Source: Cyclina sinensis (taxonomy: Eukaryota; Mollusca; Bivalvia; Venerida; Veneridae). From it: a DNA stretch of 64,000 bases. The position numbers and the translations under genes were made by a program. Below, piece by piece: positions 33,592 to 45,886 of the stretch. The first letter of the stretch is position 1, and each line of letters starts with the position of its first letter. The DNA lies in assembly GCA_012932295.1 (NCBI GenBank), contig JAAONU010000014.1, positions 34,193,977 through 34,257,976 on the forward strand, read 5' to 3'. The notes under the pieces were generated by a model. That model saw only the letters and a program-made list of their open reading frames with translations. It did not search any database and had not been told where the DNA came from.

Positions 33592-33999
33592 TCATAAGCA
33601 AGAAAAGTAGTTCTAAATAGTTCGACATGAACATAAGCAAGAAAAGTAGTTCTACAAATGGTTCGACATGAACATAAGCAAGAAAAGTAGTTCTACAAAT
33701 GGTTCGATATGAACATAAGCAAGAAAAGTAGTTCTACAAATGGTTCGACATGAACATAAACAAGAAAAGTAGTTCTACAAATGGTTCGATATGAACATAA
33801 GCAAGAAAAGTAGTTCTACAAATGGTTCGACATGAACATAAACAAGAAAAGTAGTTCTACAAATGGTTCGACATGAACATAAGCAAGAAAAGTAGTTCTA
33901 CAAATGGTTCGACATGAACATAAGCAAGAAAAGTAGTTCTACAAAAGGTTCGACATGAACATAGCAAGAAAAGTAGTTCTACAAATGGTTCGACATGAA
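33592..33999 (+). repeat. 41-bp minisatellite, about 10 units
   Basis: The unit is 41 bp and contains 'gcaagaaaagtagttctaca' and 'aatggttcgacatgaacata'. Units are almost identical; two single-base variants (gacatg/gatatg and aagc/aaac) are distributed among copies, and the first and last units are slightly shortened. The array abuts the foldback element that begins at 34006. 41 is not a multiple of three, so it carries no repeated peptide. Confidence 0.9.
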
Positions 34000-34005
34000 C
34001 AGTTA

Positions 34006-34471
34006 CAGTGTAGCCATACCACGTGGTATATTATGTCATTTAGGCTGTCGCAAGCAGCATATTTTGGCCTAGATTTGGGGGAGAAAACTGCTGTACGTAT
34101 TTTATTTTTTCATTATTTAAAGGGGATATAGTGCATGCGAAGCAGAAAATTATGCCCTATATGCCATATAGGTCCTAATGATTCTTTTGTTAGATGTACA
34201 TGTTTTCTCAACATTTGGAAAATGGAGTTCGTAAAAGCATGTTTGCTATCGCGAAAAGCGTGTCATTTTTTCCGAATATTAGAAAACTCTGTACATCTGA
34301 CAAACAAATCACCAAAGCTAATGTGTAGAGCATAATTTTTCGCTTCTTATGCGCTATATACCATTAGAATTGACGAAGAAATAAAATACTGCTAGCAGTT
34401 TTCTCCTCCAAATCGACGTAAAAAATGCTGCTTGCGACAGACACCAATTACCACGTGGTATGGTCACACTG
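34006..34471. mobile_element. 466-bp foldback element
   Basis: The left arm 'catacCACGTGGTAtatt', 'GCTGTCGCAAGCAGCAT', 'GAGAAAACTGCT' is mirrored at the right as 'agcagttttctc', 'atgctgcttgcgacag', 'taCCACGTGGTATGg'. Pairing continues inward (cagaaaattatgccctata against tgcgctatata and agcataattttt). It contains two CACGTG E-boxes, one in each arm. The frame 34135-34335 spans the loop and has no motif. Confidence 0.75.
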
Positions 34472-36332
34472 AAATATGTAGTGGTTATAAAGCTTTCGTG
34501 TAAACATTATAAACATTATTTATAAGAATTATGACAAACAATAAAAAAGTGTATTAGAAGGCCTTTAATGCAGGTGTGTTTGTAGTGCAAAACCCACCCA
34601 TATTAAATAACAAAATGATAATAGGCTGACCAAAAAAGAGAGAAGAAATTCAGAATATTTGCATCACTGTTTTTCCAATTTCGCGATGGTTGTCTAAACC
34701 TTGCATAGGTAGAACACGTCGATCTACGCATTGATACATATTACATTGCTACGTACACTACATTTCTTTAAACAGACCTCTCTTTTTTCACGACGTACAA
34801 CAAACCGCGATAATTATTTATATTTCTTATGTTATGTATATACCACTAGACGAAGAGCTAAAACCCTTGATAAGAAATAATGCAAACTCTCACAGATTTA
34901 GGATTTTTCTGTTTCCGTTATCAAAAGTGGAAATATTGCCGACACAAAAAAAATACTCAATATTTCCTATGATCGCGCCATGTAAGTTCGCCTGACAGTA
35001 GTTTTCGTGGATATGCGGAAGGAAAATTCATAATATATGTACATTTTATTCTAATTCATGTGCAACACTGATACCAGTGATATAGACTTTTATTAACTGA
35101 TTTATTTATTAATTTTATTAATTAATTGATATTCGGCACATAATCGGTTCGTGAAAACAGTACAAGTAGATTCATTAAATATTCCCGCTAAATGCCAAGG
35201 TGAAGGTCACAGCGGACAATTGTGATAAACTCCGATTGGTACCGAAACTTTGATTTTAGACACTTCGACTGCTAGTCCTTTAAGTAAGCCACCACGTATA
35301 AAGTATATTCTTATAATTTATATTTTTCTTTTTACCTGTATCTTGAAAAAAAGGTAAAACTTAAGATATAAAACTAAAATATTAAATTCTCGCCGTATGT
35401 ATCCTGTTTGACGTTCTGTCTTCCTGTCTCTTTTTGTTTTTGCTCTTGACAGTCAGTCACGAAACGCCATATAAATATTGAGCATTGTGCAAAGTTTTGC
35501 ACCAAGACTTTCTTATAATGACACACACTGGACGTGCAAATTAACATTTTGAGCCTGTATAATTGTACACCAGGCTTTCCCATTTGGATGTGCCCTGTAG
35601 ATACAAAATTATTAACTTAGTTAAAATCTGTTCTGAAAAATAGTCAAATATTATCTCCGATAGCACTGTAGGCACGAGTAATGTGAAGCAGCATGTAAAA
35701 ATGTGACGCAACATGTAAAGTTGTGCACCTGTAGGGTTTTTTTTTTCAGGTAGATGCACATATGAAATTCACAGTTATGGCCCTTAACCTACTTTATTCA
35801 TTCTGTATAATTCAGTTTTGTGTACTCCAAAAGTATTTGGCTATTATTCATAACAGTGTATTTGAATATTAACTAGCATGTAAATTTGTGAAATATGCAT
35901 ATAGTTCAAGTATAAGTGGAGTTATGGGCCTTTGATTAGGTTAAGTTTTCTTTGTTCTGCTACAGGTATGTGGCATAGTAATCCCTTTTTCAATATTTTA
36001 GTATCATATAATCAGAGTATTTCAAATAATTTTGCAATTATACTTTATTGAAATTTCGATATTAGTAAAAACTTTGGGTACTTTTGGTTGGTAAATTTGT
36101 ATCATTTTTTTATTATTACAACTGACAGGCCTACATTCTTTCAGACCTAACTATACAGAAATGACATTTTCAAGTTCTTATGTCTCTAATTAGGATGTCT
36201 GTTAACAGGAACTTGATATTTTATCAATAATTATCTCTAGAGTCCAATTAGCTACCATAGACCCCGTACCGGAAGTGACGTGATGCAACCCTTTAATAGC
36301 AATATAGAGTATATTACGAATATGTTTTTTTT
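34472..36332. other. No gene seen
   Basis: 1.9 kb of AT-rich sequence. Frames at 35374-35583 and 35541-35759 (minus) overlap and lack motifs. A promoter-like composite lies at 36266-36283. Confidence 0.4.
36266..36283 (+). promoter_or_regulatory. ETS/CRE-like composite site
   Basis: ACCGGAAGTGACGTGATG joins an ETS core (CCGGAAGT) to a CRE half-site (TGACGT), a pairing common in animal core promoters. No exon is visible downstream, so this is only a candidate. Confidence 0.2.
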
Positions 36333-36445
36333 TCCTGTGTATGTATCGTGCTATGCTGTTTTCATGAGTGTGTATTGTGTTATGCTGTTGTCCTGTGTAT
36401 GTATCGTGTTATGCTGTTTTCATGAGTGTGTATTGTGTCTTGCTG
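36333..36445 (+). repeat. Two-unit tandem repeat of about 58 bp
   Basis: 'cctgtgtatgtatcgtg(c/t)tatgctgtt' and 'ttcatgagtgtgtattgtgt' occur twice in succession. The frame 36280-36471 reads through it and is a by-product. Confidence 0.7.
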
Positions 36446-37179
36446 CTCGTTGTTCTCAGCGTAATTCTTGACTTGTGCATTTATAAGATAGTCAAGATGT
36501 TGGTTGCAAGCACAGCGCTGGAAGTGTAGGTATGCTCAATTACACATCCCGTACAGTGACTGACATACATGTATATGTTCATCATAAACATGAACTCAAA
36601 AGTGAAGCACATAGTTCAAGGAACAATGCTCTTACAGTTAACTGACAAGTTCTGTATTTTACTTTATTTTCACTGCTTATCTTTGAAACAAGTCCCTTCA
36701 GTAAGCTACCGTTAGAATGACGTGTTAATTTAAGGTCAACCTCATACAATCAATGCTAGGTGGCTGAGTAAGTACACAGTGGCCTTAAAATTGTGAAATA
36801 CAAGGGTTTTATTCCAGCGTAAATCAATGAATTTACATTGATTTTTTACGAATCATGCTCTCCATAACCCACCAATGTGGAAGAATCTGTGCTCTATGGA
36901 TACATTTCTGGTTTCTGGAGTGTCGACTTGTGCGTTCTAGTGTTATCCACCATTAAATATATCTATTAGCTATTTCATTTGTAGATTAATTCTGCAGTTT
37001 CTATCCAAAATATCAAAATACTCTCTACATGAAGAGTAGTTATGCAAAAAACATTTTCATGCTTTATTGATTAATGCAATCTGGATTATTCTACCTTTTG
37101 GTATATGTGTGCTGATTGAAATGAAACTGCACATACTATCCACATAAAGAGTAGGTGTGCAAAACTTGAGCTTGATATT
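36446..37179. other. No gene seen
   Basis: About 730 bp without a usable frame, repeat unit or RNA-like fold. Confidence 0.4.
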
Positions 37180-38150
37180 TGGTGTGTGGCACTGTCTAGT
37201 GGTTCTGTACCAAATTAATTAAATCATAGTCCCAAGGTCGAAAGTGAACCCACCTTGGGGTCAGTCATATAGCTGAGATACGATTTTAAAAGTATTTTTA
37301 TATCTCTAAAACTGTAATGCAAAGAACTCTGCTATTTGGTGTAAATCATCGTCTAGTGGTTCTGGGGGAACGTTGTAGCCGCAGGTCAAAAGTGATTAGT
37401 GGCTTAGATATTTTGCGTACAGGTTCACCTAGAGGTCCTCTACCAAGATGGTTAAAATTATTCCCCTTGAGTCATAAATGGTTCTGCCCAGGGGTCAACT
37501 GATTTTGCAAAGGTTGATATAGGGAAGATTAAAAAAAAAATCGGCTTGTCAGAAACCACAAGGCCTAGAGCTTAGATATTTTGCATGGAGCATCAGCTAA
37601 AGGTTTTCTAGCAAGATTGTTCTAATTATGCCAATGGGGTAATTATTGGCCGTGTACTGGATGTCACTTTTACATAGGCACATTTAGGGGAGAGTTAAAC
37701 AGGTTTTTTTTCTGAAATCGCAAGACCTAGCGCTAAGATATTTTGAATGGAGTATTAGCTGAAGTTCTCTTACCAAGATTGTCTAAAGTATGGCCATGGG
37801 GTCATTTATGGCCCTGCCCTGGGTCACTTGATATTCCATAGGCATATAGGGAAGACTAAAAGCGTCTTTTAGCCTGAAACCCTATGCCCTAGATTTTAGA
37901 TATTTTGTATGTTGCTTTGTCTAGTAGACCTCTACCAAGTTTGTTCAAATTATATCCGTTGTATACCACGCTCTGGGAGTTCTTTTTGTGTAAAGTATTC
38001 AATCTTTAAAAATCTTCTTCTGAGAAACCGTATTTTGCGCGCAGGTTCACCTAGAGGTTCTCTACCAAGTTTGTTCAAATTATGCCCCTTGGGCTCAAAT
38101 TGTCCTCAACTCAGGGTTAATTGATTTTAAAAAGAATCATGAAAGGAAGT
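37180..38150 (-). repeat. Monomer array of the C/D type, minus orientation
   Basis: Read on the minus strand, units carry 'ataatttgaacaaacttggtagagaacctct', then 'caaaatatctaagctctaggccttg' and 'ttctgacaag', the same plan as the second half of elements C and D. About six units of roughly 155-165 bp are visible. Neither a terminal hairpin nor an opening palindrome is recognisable. Short plus-strand frames inside are shadows. Confidence 0.65.
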
Positions 38151-38392
38151 CATAGCAAAAAATAAGAAAATAAGAAAAAGCTCGTTTTATGATGATTACA
38201 GCAAATACCGCCAGAGAGCATAGTCTCATTCCCGCAAAAAGCTGTTTACCCTCAGAACGGATCAGCCGATCCGTACTCCAAATACATAAATTGTACTTTT
38301 CTTGCATAAAATATTTGTTGTTTGAATATATTTATGGCAATAGTCCTCTAGCGTTAATCGCTATCCAAAGTAAGTTTTCACATTTGAAAACA

Positions 38393-39043
38393 AGACCGCC
38401 GCAAGGCGGAGCAAAATACGCCCGTCAATTGAGTAATTTGTTTCAATAACATTTATTCATTTATGAAGTTTCAAGTCAATAGCTTTGATAATATAGGAGT
38501 TTGGACCAGACAAACATCAAGTACGAAAATTGAACTAAGGGGAATAACTCAAAGTAATGAAGCGCACAGTGACGGTTCTTGTGAACTGCACTCCTTCTCA
38601 ATGAGATCAATACACCTCTAAAGTTTCAAGTCAAATAGCTTTGATAGTGATGGAGTTATTCTCCGGACAAAAAATAAAACAAAGGAGAATAACTCCAAAA
38701 TCATGAAGTACAGAGTTACGGTTTTTTATGCTCTGCACTTTGTCTTAGTAAAACCTATTTATGTATCAAGTTTCAAGTCAATAGCTTTGATAATGTAGGA
38801 GTTATGCTCTGGACAAGAAAATTAAACAAAGGGGCATAATGCCAAAATCATGAAGAACAGAGTGTTGGTACTTGTGCACTGCACTCCTTCTCAATGAGAT
38901 TTATCAATCTATAAAGTTTAAAGTCAATAGCTTTGATAGCGTAGGAGTTATGCTCCAGGCAAACATCTGGACGCCGCCCGCCAACCCACCCGCCCGTCAT
39001 GGGTGATCCATAATACGTCCTGTCTTTGACGGGCGTTAAAAAT
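38393..39043 (+). repeat. Hairpin-capped monomer element F
   Basis: It opens with a hairpin CCGCCGCAAGGCGG (from 38396) followed by AGCAAAATACGCCCG. It then has about 110-120-bp monomers ('aaagtttcaagtcaatagctttgata', 'aggagttatgctc', 'tgaagaacagagt'). It closes with 'acgccgcccgccaacccacc' and a hairpin pairing CGCCCGTCA with TGACGGGCG (to 39035). The arrangement is the same as A-C with unrelated sequence. The minus frame 38848-39147 is a shadow. Confidence 0.65.
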
Positions 39044-40437
39044 AAAAAAGGTAGCAGATCGTGCATTGCGTCAAATGAATACTTATGGTCAAATACCCTA
39101 TTTAAACAGCTGCAGACATTAAATAACTCCGTTGTAACTGTAAACATTTCACCAATAAGATTGTCTTAATTTGATCAAATTTTCTAGTTTATTTCCTTTC
39201 AAACATCTAAGTGTTTTCAAAACGTTTTGGTTTATGAAAATTACTTAAAAAATGATCAAAACATTCAACTGCTGCAAGGACAGAGATATCGTTTTATATT
39301 TTAACTCAAGCAAGTTCGGAAAAGGCTCAGATCGGAGACGTGGGTTTTCGAATAAGCTCGACCCACTAACTGCATTTTTTTGTTGGACATTGATTAGAAT
39401 TAAGCAAGTACAAGTGTTTATTCATGTTAAATATCCAAGATGCATCCTTTAATTTCGACGCATACTAATGATTGGAAACAGTTGAGACAGAGGGTCAGAC
39501 TAACGGACGGGCGGAAGGTTCATATTTAGCAAAAGTTTAAGCGAAGAAAGACATTAGTCCTAGATATATATAACATAGAAGACGTGAGTCTGAGAACAAA
39601 CTGTATCAATTTCAGAAAAGATAATTTTTTACCGACATTTTTCTTTCGTCAACACATCTATATAGTTTCAATATTTCTTTGGCTCTCTCGAGTTTATCTT
39701 CTCTTTTCGCTACATATGTAACATTCTCAAATGTTTCATCATGACTCTCAGCATTGCGTGAAGCATCTCTGACATTGTATGGAATATCGCTGGTGAGTAG
39801 TTACACAAGAACGTTAACTGCCTGGTCTCATTTAAATGATCTCCCTTTATTTAATATAATTATGAATAGTAGTTTAAAGCAACAATAACAGCTATTGAAG
39901 TTGTTAAGCTTAAAATAAAGATTCCAAATTGCACTGTGTTCAATTTTACATATTCTTACTTTACTTCTCTTTTTACTTTCATGTTACTGCTTCTTTCGCA
40001 GGTAATTTTTACCTTATAGTGACAGTCCGTGTTATCTTTTGAAATAAGCTGATTTTTGTCAGATTCAGTGGCCAGGTCATTTTGAAGAAGGTTTGGTCTC
40101 AGCTGCCATGAGAGGAAGCATACTGACAGTGCACCATTCCTTGCGGGCTGGAGCCCGCAGGTTATTAGTATGCATTTTAGTTATGGAGGACCACGTGATC
40201 TGTCATCAATAGATGGAGGAGCACGTGATATGTCAACAGTACATGATTTGTTATTAATTTTTTTTATTAGTCATTTTTAATAAATTATTAATAAGAACTA
40301 CTAAGAGCTTATACAGTATTTCGTGCAATTTGTAAAATTATTTCTTTATCAACACAGATCACAGACCATTAACATTATTGCTTTAATAAAACTTTGAATA
40401 TTTCCTTACCGTCATGGCCCCATTCCGAATTCAATTC
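39044..40437. other. No gene seen; small hairpin near 40148
   Basis: 1.4 kb of AT-rich sequence. A perfect short hairpin GCGGGCTGGAGCCCGC lies at about 40143-40158, enclosed by 'gcatactgac' and 'tagtatgc'. It is followed by the duplicated word 'atggaggaccacgtgatctgtca' / 'atggaggagcacgtgatatgtca'. Confidence 0.4.
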
Positions 40438-40810
40438 ATTATTAAAGCGACTGACTCACAGATGGGCCATAGAAAAGAAAATGTATATGAGTATAGAAAT
40501 TCTGGTAATTATGTGAAGAAACATACCTTGACTAAGTTACTGTCTGATTTTTTGATAAAGAAACAGGTCATAATATAAAGTTTTAAGCACTTTCATCGTC
40601 CATTAGTCACGGGGTAGGTACTTTCCATTTTATTATTAAATTTGAAAAGCGATATTAAAAATTCGTTGCTGCTTAGTGGGTTATATTTCCGTTCTTTCCA
40701 ATCCTGGTGATGCCATTTTTTTCTTCAGTTAGAAACATAATTTTATCCACAGAATATTAACTTTGCTTTGATTAGAAAAAGCTAAATTTTGTGTCAGTCG
40801 CTTTAATAAT
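40438..40810. mobile_element. 373-bp MITE with perfect 18-bp inverted ends
   Basis: ATTATTAAAGCGACTGAC at 40438-40455 is exactly mirrored by GTCAGTCGCTTTAATAAT at 40793-40810. The interior is AT-rich and non-coding. No clear target duplication was identified outside the ends. Confidence 0.75.
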
Positions 40811-40908
40811 GGTTTAAACGAACATAAAATATAAATCTAAAATTATTTTTTTTTAAATTTCTCCCCGCGGGAAATCTTTAACTTGTGTAGATCTTGTAGG
40901 AGGACGTT

Positions 40909-41142
40909 TTATGATGACGTCATCTTCAAAGGCACATGTACTCTACAATTATCGTAACGATAATTTGTCAAACAGTTATATAGACATATTCTACCCTTGG
41001 ACTCTGTAAAAAGCAAGCATAAAAAGCTTTCTGCCAAAAAAACTTGCACTTGAAAACTCGATGAATTGCATTCAAAATGGTAAAGACAGACATAAGGGAA
41101 CAAGTGTAATAAACCTAATGTTAAGCTTGAATGCCATTTCAT
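40909..41142 (-). other. Short frame of unknown status
   Basis: A 77-codon minus frame, Leu/Ser/Phe-rich, without recognisable motif. A TGACGTCA palindrome lies at its low-coordinate end (near 40914). I regard it as more likely chance than gene. Confidence 0.15.
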
Positions 41143-41168
41143 TTAACGCCATTTCTATGGCGTACTAT

Positions 41169-41472
41169 CAGGGTTTTTTTTATTGTAAGACCTTGCATCA
41201 TGCAGGGCCATGATAATTATATTTAAGCATCATGCAGGGTCATGGCAATTATTTTCAGCATCATACAGGGTCATGCAAAATAAATCCTGCATCATACTGA
41301 AAGCATATTCTTAATAACCCTGCATCATGCAGGGTCATGCTTAAAAAAGGACTTTTTACCCTACGGTGCGTCAGAAAATTTAGCATCATGCAGGATTATT
41401 TTACATGACCATGCATTATGCTAGCCGAAAAGTACGCGCGTTTGTCTGGCCAATCAGGATCGGTGTTAGATT
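41169..41472 (+). repeat. GCATCATGCAGGGTCATG element, copy 1
   Basis: About 300 bp built around repeats of GCATCATGCAGGGTCATG (near 41195, 41227, 41258 and 41320) and inverse forms (near 41286 and 41393). One occurrence is a perfect hairpin, CCCTGCATCATGCAGGG (41318-41334). The left border is 'agggtttt...ttgtaagacc'; the right border carries a CCAAT word in 'ggccaatcaggatcggtgttaga'. A second, inverted copy lies at 58880-59213. Non-coding. Confidence 0.7.
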
Positions 41473-42894
41473 TTGGATCTTACAAGATGATATATTGTTT
41501 ATAAGAACAAATTGTAATTTCGAAATAATATTTTTAACAGAACAGATATATCTAAATTAATATTGGAATTAAACATAGACAAGCTTTTTACAAAACTCAT
41601 TGTATGTACGCTATAAGGTTATATACTACGTGTGTAATGAAGGAGTCGAAGCAGTGAATATATTGCATGTATTACAAAGCATGTTTGTTTAACAAAAGTT
41701 CAAAAACTGAAAGCAGATTAAAAAGATACACATTTCTTACTCCGTTAAGTAACAGACATTATAATACAAAGTCGTATTCATCTTTAGTGTCGTTACAATC
41801 TCATTAAAATCATATCGTAATTTGTGCTCCTCTACTATCTGCGATTAGTTAGCGAAATATGAGCCAATATACTAAATCTTATTTTCATGAGATTGGTGTC
41901 GTTACAATTGCATACATGTCGTGTGCAATTTCTTTAACTTTTGTTAACGTTGTTATGACGGCTCAATTTTACCATGATTATCAAATCTTTGCTAAAACGA
42001 AACAAAAACAATGCACTTCCAGAAAGAAAGTTATTTTTTATTGTGTGCTTTTTGTTTACTTTGCAGTTGATTATAACCGAAATCACAAAATCAGATGAGG
42101 AAAATGTATAAATTTGCTTCCTCCGGGGGAAAGGAATATTCAATGTTGTTACTCAATCTGCTGCTAAAATCTCGAACTGATAACGAAATGATCAAATTAA
42201 TTAGCTGGAATGGGTTTTGTTATACAAACTTGTTCCAGTGATTTTATTATCGTAAAACATATAGGAACGGATTAACTATCTAACATTTCAATATTTCAGC
42301 AATATCCCTTCTGGAAATGAAAAATAGTTTTGCCATTTGTATCTTTAAAAAATTCCAGCTCAAATTAAAAGAATCAACAGATTGAAAGGCTTTCTAAATA
42401 AATGATTTATGCGAATTATATTGTTGCCTGCTGATGTTTCTTTTTACAATGTTTTTGAAGTTCAAAAGTGTACTTCAGGTTGTTGTAATTAAACGTTTCC
42501 GCGGTGCACATCCGTGTATACATCTGCTTTATCGGTGGTCTCTGCTTTGACACCGGTTAGTCTATGCTGCAAACACAGTTTTATATGATAAACAGTCAGA
42601 AAAAATCCAGACATCAGTTGAAACAGCTGAGTCGTTTAAAATTAAGAAGTGCATTCCATGAGAATATCTCTGCTATGTATATGCATGTTTACTTTTCGGT
42701 TATCAGTCACTGCACTCTGAAACTCGGACAGATTGTTAAGCGGTGTATCCATACTGACCAATAACACAACCTCGGCACTTTCTACAGTCTGAAACGAGTT
42801 ACTGTTTTGATAACGTTCATAACAGTCAAATAAAACATAATCATTTTTCAATATTCTTCGAGAAAATACGGAAATTGGCAATTTTTTCATTAAG
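41473..42894. other. No gene seen; dispersed repeat at 42258-42345
   Basis: Antisense-overlapping frames (41859-42098 plus with 41934-42143 minus; 42564-42764 plus with 42642-42890 minus) lack motifs. The segment 42258-42345 ('aacggattaactatctaacat' and 'tctggaaatgaaaaatagttt') is repeated in the same orientation at 45714-45797. Confidence 0.45.
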
Positions 42895-43410
42895 TTTGGC
42901 GGCCCTGCGACCTAGCGACCGGCCTTGCGGCCTAAGATAAACATTGTTATCAAAATGATATATATGAACTAAGTGCCAACAAACAATAAAAGGGGTTTGT
43001 GGTGTACTTTTGCGAATTAAGAAAAAAGCGTATTTTCATGATTTGTTATCTGAAGACTGCTAGCGGTCTACAATAAACCTTGTTTTTCAAAACAAGAAAT
43101 TAATCTTTGAACTGAGTGTCGATAAGCACCAACAATAAAAAGGGTTTGGGGTGTTTATTTTGCTAATTAAAAAAAAAAGGTTATGAAAAGAAATATTTGC
43201 CTAGCAGTCCATCGGCCTAGCGGCTTAAGATATACATGGTGTATCACATTAAAAGGATATATAAGAACTCAGTTCAAACAAGGGATCTGAGGTGTACCTA
43301 TACAGATACAAAAGAGATTTTTTTCACGAAAAGACGTATTTGCTATCTTAAGGCTGAGCGACCTAGCGGCCCTGCGGCCTTCACTATATATATTGCTTCA
43401 GAGTTAAAAC
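42895..43410 (+). repeat. Degenerate three-unit array with 'cctagcggcc' words
   Basis: Three diverged units of about 150-180 bp contain 'ccgaccttgcggcctaagata', 'aaaaggggtttgtggtgta' and 'cgtattttcatgat...' equivalents. The GC-rich head 'ggccctgcgacctagcgacc' returns near 43205 and 43360. Confidence 0.55.
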
Positions 43411-43526
43411 AGTATTTCTGAACTCAGGGTAAGTGAGTTAGCCAATCAGCAGGTAAGTAAGTTAGTAAAAATATAAATATATTCAAGGTAGGTCGGAATA
43501 AAAATATTCGTATTTACTTTCTGATT

Positions 43527-43620
43527 GATGACTGACTGACTGATTGATTGATTGATTGACTGACCGGCCGACCGACCGACCGACTCACTCACTTACTCAT
43601 TCACTTTAATTTCTTTCTTT
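43527..43620 (+). repeat. Tetranucleotide-rich simple repeat
   Basis: Successive TGAC, TGAT, GACC and CACT/TCAC tetranucleotide runs, followed by TTTC/TCTC. Confidence 0.85.
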
Positions 43621-44129
43621 CTCTCTTGCTGTTTTTCTTTTTTAAGACAAGGAGAGATAGCTAGACTATGTTATTTGTTTGAATAGAGTTCAGAAATACT
43701 ATTTCAACTGTGAACTGTATGTATATCATAGGCTGCTGGACCGCTACCAGCCTTAAAATCTTCTCTTCATGAAAAACCTTTTATTTTGAATTTGCAATTT
43801 TAGAATTTTAGAGTTATTCTTCGAGTATGGATTATAGTAATAAGATTAAAAAAATACCCTAAGGGTACCACAACATAATGCGTTCACAATTAAAAATCAA
43901 TATATAAACCAAAAAACATTGAGAGAACATGGTACCGCAAATCTATATAGAATCTTTCCAGAAAGAAAGTGATTTCATACTGTGTTATTTGTTTTTAACA
44001 ATGATTTTCTGGGACCTTAAGTCTCAATGGGCTACATCTTTGAAAAATTCATTTTGAAGCAACGAATTTGTAGTCCTTATAGTTTAGTTACTTTTTTGGG
44101 GGATGGGTTGTGGCAGCCAAAGGGGTGTG
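43621..44129. other. No gene seen
   Basis: About 500 bp of AT-rich sequence without a supported frame. Confidence 0.35.
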
Positions 44130-44342
44130 GGGGAAGCAGAAAGAGATACAGATACAGAAAAATACAGATACATTCCACTCCAAAGACATTTGGTTCCTTT
44201 ATATGGTCAGTGTCTAGCACTGACACATCAAACCGCGGTTTAATGTATCAGCCAAAACGCAATCAGTTTAGTTAGTTGAGGAGCAGGTGATTGAACCTGC
44301 GACCCCTTGATTAGTAGTCCAGCACATTACCACTTGACAACT
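44130..44342 (-). mobile_element. tRNA-derived SINE-like sequence
   Basis: Read on the minus strand from 44342, 'gttgtcaagtggtaatgtgctgg' (A-box-like) and 'GGTTCAATCAC' (B-box-like) are spaced as in a tRNA. They are followed by a body containing 'gtctttggagtggaatgtatctg'. The anticodon region is not tRNA-like enough for a functional gene. Confidence 0.4.
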
Positions 44343-44559
44343 GTTAAGGAAGGCCACTGTAGCCTATTTCGTTAGCGGCCATAAAGTAAATGATAGAAAG
44401 CAACGAATAAATGTCTAACTTATCTGTTGTTATTTTTGTCCTTACGCTGTTTTTATGTCTTAAAGTCTTCAATGCTTTATCTTTATGACCAGTATTACAT
44501 ATATTGTGAGCGAGTAAAACGACAAATAAATGAATGATTGAATTTGTTTCATACCATGG

Positions 44560-44690
44560 CCATTTGAATGCTAACATACCAAAACTGCACTTTTTCCTAT
44601 TTCCTATTCCAGACAGAGGGATGATTACGAAAGCAAAATGTGTGCCTCGGCATGAAACCTTAACTTCCTATCCAGCCGACAGTCTTTTTG
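44560..44690 (+). repeat. Dispersed repeat, inverted partner at 61150-61300
   Basis: 'ggccatttgaatgctaaca', 'gattacgaaagcaaaatg' and 'cctatccagccgacagtc' recur in inverted order and orientation near 61280, 61208 and 61170. The spacing between the blocks is conserved, so this is one dispersed element. Confidence 0.55.
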
Positions 44691-45805
44691 CACTTTTAAT
44701 GATTTGATTAACATTTTCGTTTCTTCAAGTTTAAGGAAAACTTGAGAACTGGCTTCACAAGTAGCAGGCTGGTTTTTGCATTTGGTTTCTTTCCGAGCAC
44801 TGTCTCACAGAAGTTAGTGACTGAAGAGATAGATAAAGAGTTATGGAAGGAACCAAAGTCTTTGCAAACAGATCCTTTGTGTATAAAGAATTGATATTTG
44901 CGTGTCTTGTTTCTTCGACAAGGGCAGTTTCAAAAAGTGTCCACCGGATTTCACAATATGGTATGTGCAGTGTACTAAATAGCTTCCTACAATATTTATG
45001 AGCCACTGTCAGTTTTATTTTCTTTTTCAGTATTTTTGCACATTGCAAGGTATCAGAGAGTAGTTGTGTGGGAGTTAGGAGAGTTAAGACAGGGATCTGA
45101 CAAAACCTTAATGTTGACCAGGTTTGTGATCATTCGATTAAATTTTATCAACTTTTTACCTAGAGAATATTTGAATTTTTTGTTACATACATAAGCATAC
45201 AGAGGCACCATATTCTACCAAAAGCTACTCTCCTCTAACGGTACGTTTAGTTTTATTTAAATAAAGATTCATCATACTTACTATCCCACACCTACATTAA
45301 GGAAGTTACTACTTAAAGATTAGTTTTTTTTTGCTCCTTTAATTTCCGCCAGTTTCCGTCAGAAAATTAAAAGTATGCAACAAATGGATTCATATTAAAC
45401 ACTTCATGTCACAGTCTGGTAGATATGGATAACCTACTTGACTTGATGACATTGTTACTTCATAATAAATATATCATATCTATCTGTAAAAAAATCGAAT
45501 AAAAGTATAAATGCAATTGTTTTAAACTTTATAAGGACATTTTTTGAAACTACTCTTAACAGTTAAACTCACGTCAAGTAATTGTTCATTGTCACTACAA
45601 GTAGGTGTTGAATGTAAACTTGATTGGAAAAAGGACTAGCCAATATATCATCAACTTTTATAAAAACTGAATAATCATATGTCACATATATATTTATATA
45701 TAACACATATATGAACGGATTAACTATCTAAAATTTTAGTATTTCAGCATTATCCTTTCTGGAAATGAAAAATAGTTTGGCATTTGTATATTTTAGACTT
45801 AGTCT
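44691..45805. other. No gene seen; dispersed repeat at 45714-45797
   Basis: The minus frame 44755-45048 (97 codons) has no recognisable motif and no supporting splice sites. 45714-45797 duplicates 42258-42345. Confidence 0.35.
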
Positions 45806-45886
45806 GTTCGTTCGTTCATTCTTTCGTTCGTTCTTTCGCTCACTCATTCCGTCACTCCCTTACTCACTCGTTCTTTCGTTCATAAC
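45806..45886 (+). repeat. TTCG/TTCA/TCAC simple repeat
   Basis: A tetranucleotide-rich tract (GTTCGTTC, TTTCGTTC, CACTCATT) that serves as the insertion site of the BEL/Pao element; its last five bases, ATAAC, are the target duplication. Confidence 0.85.

Noticed and set aside
33592..33999. CRISPR-like array
   Set aside because: Units are contiguous 41-bp tandem copies without unique spacers, and the sequence is eukaryotic.
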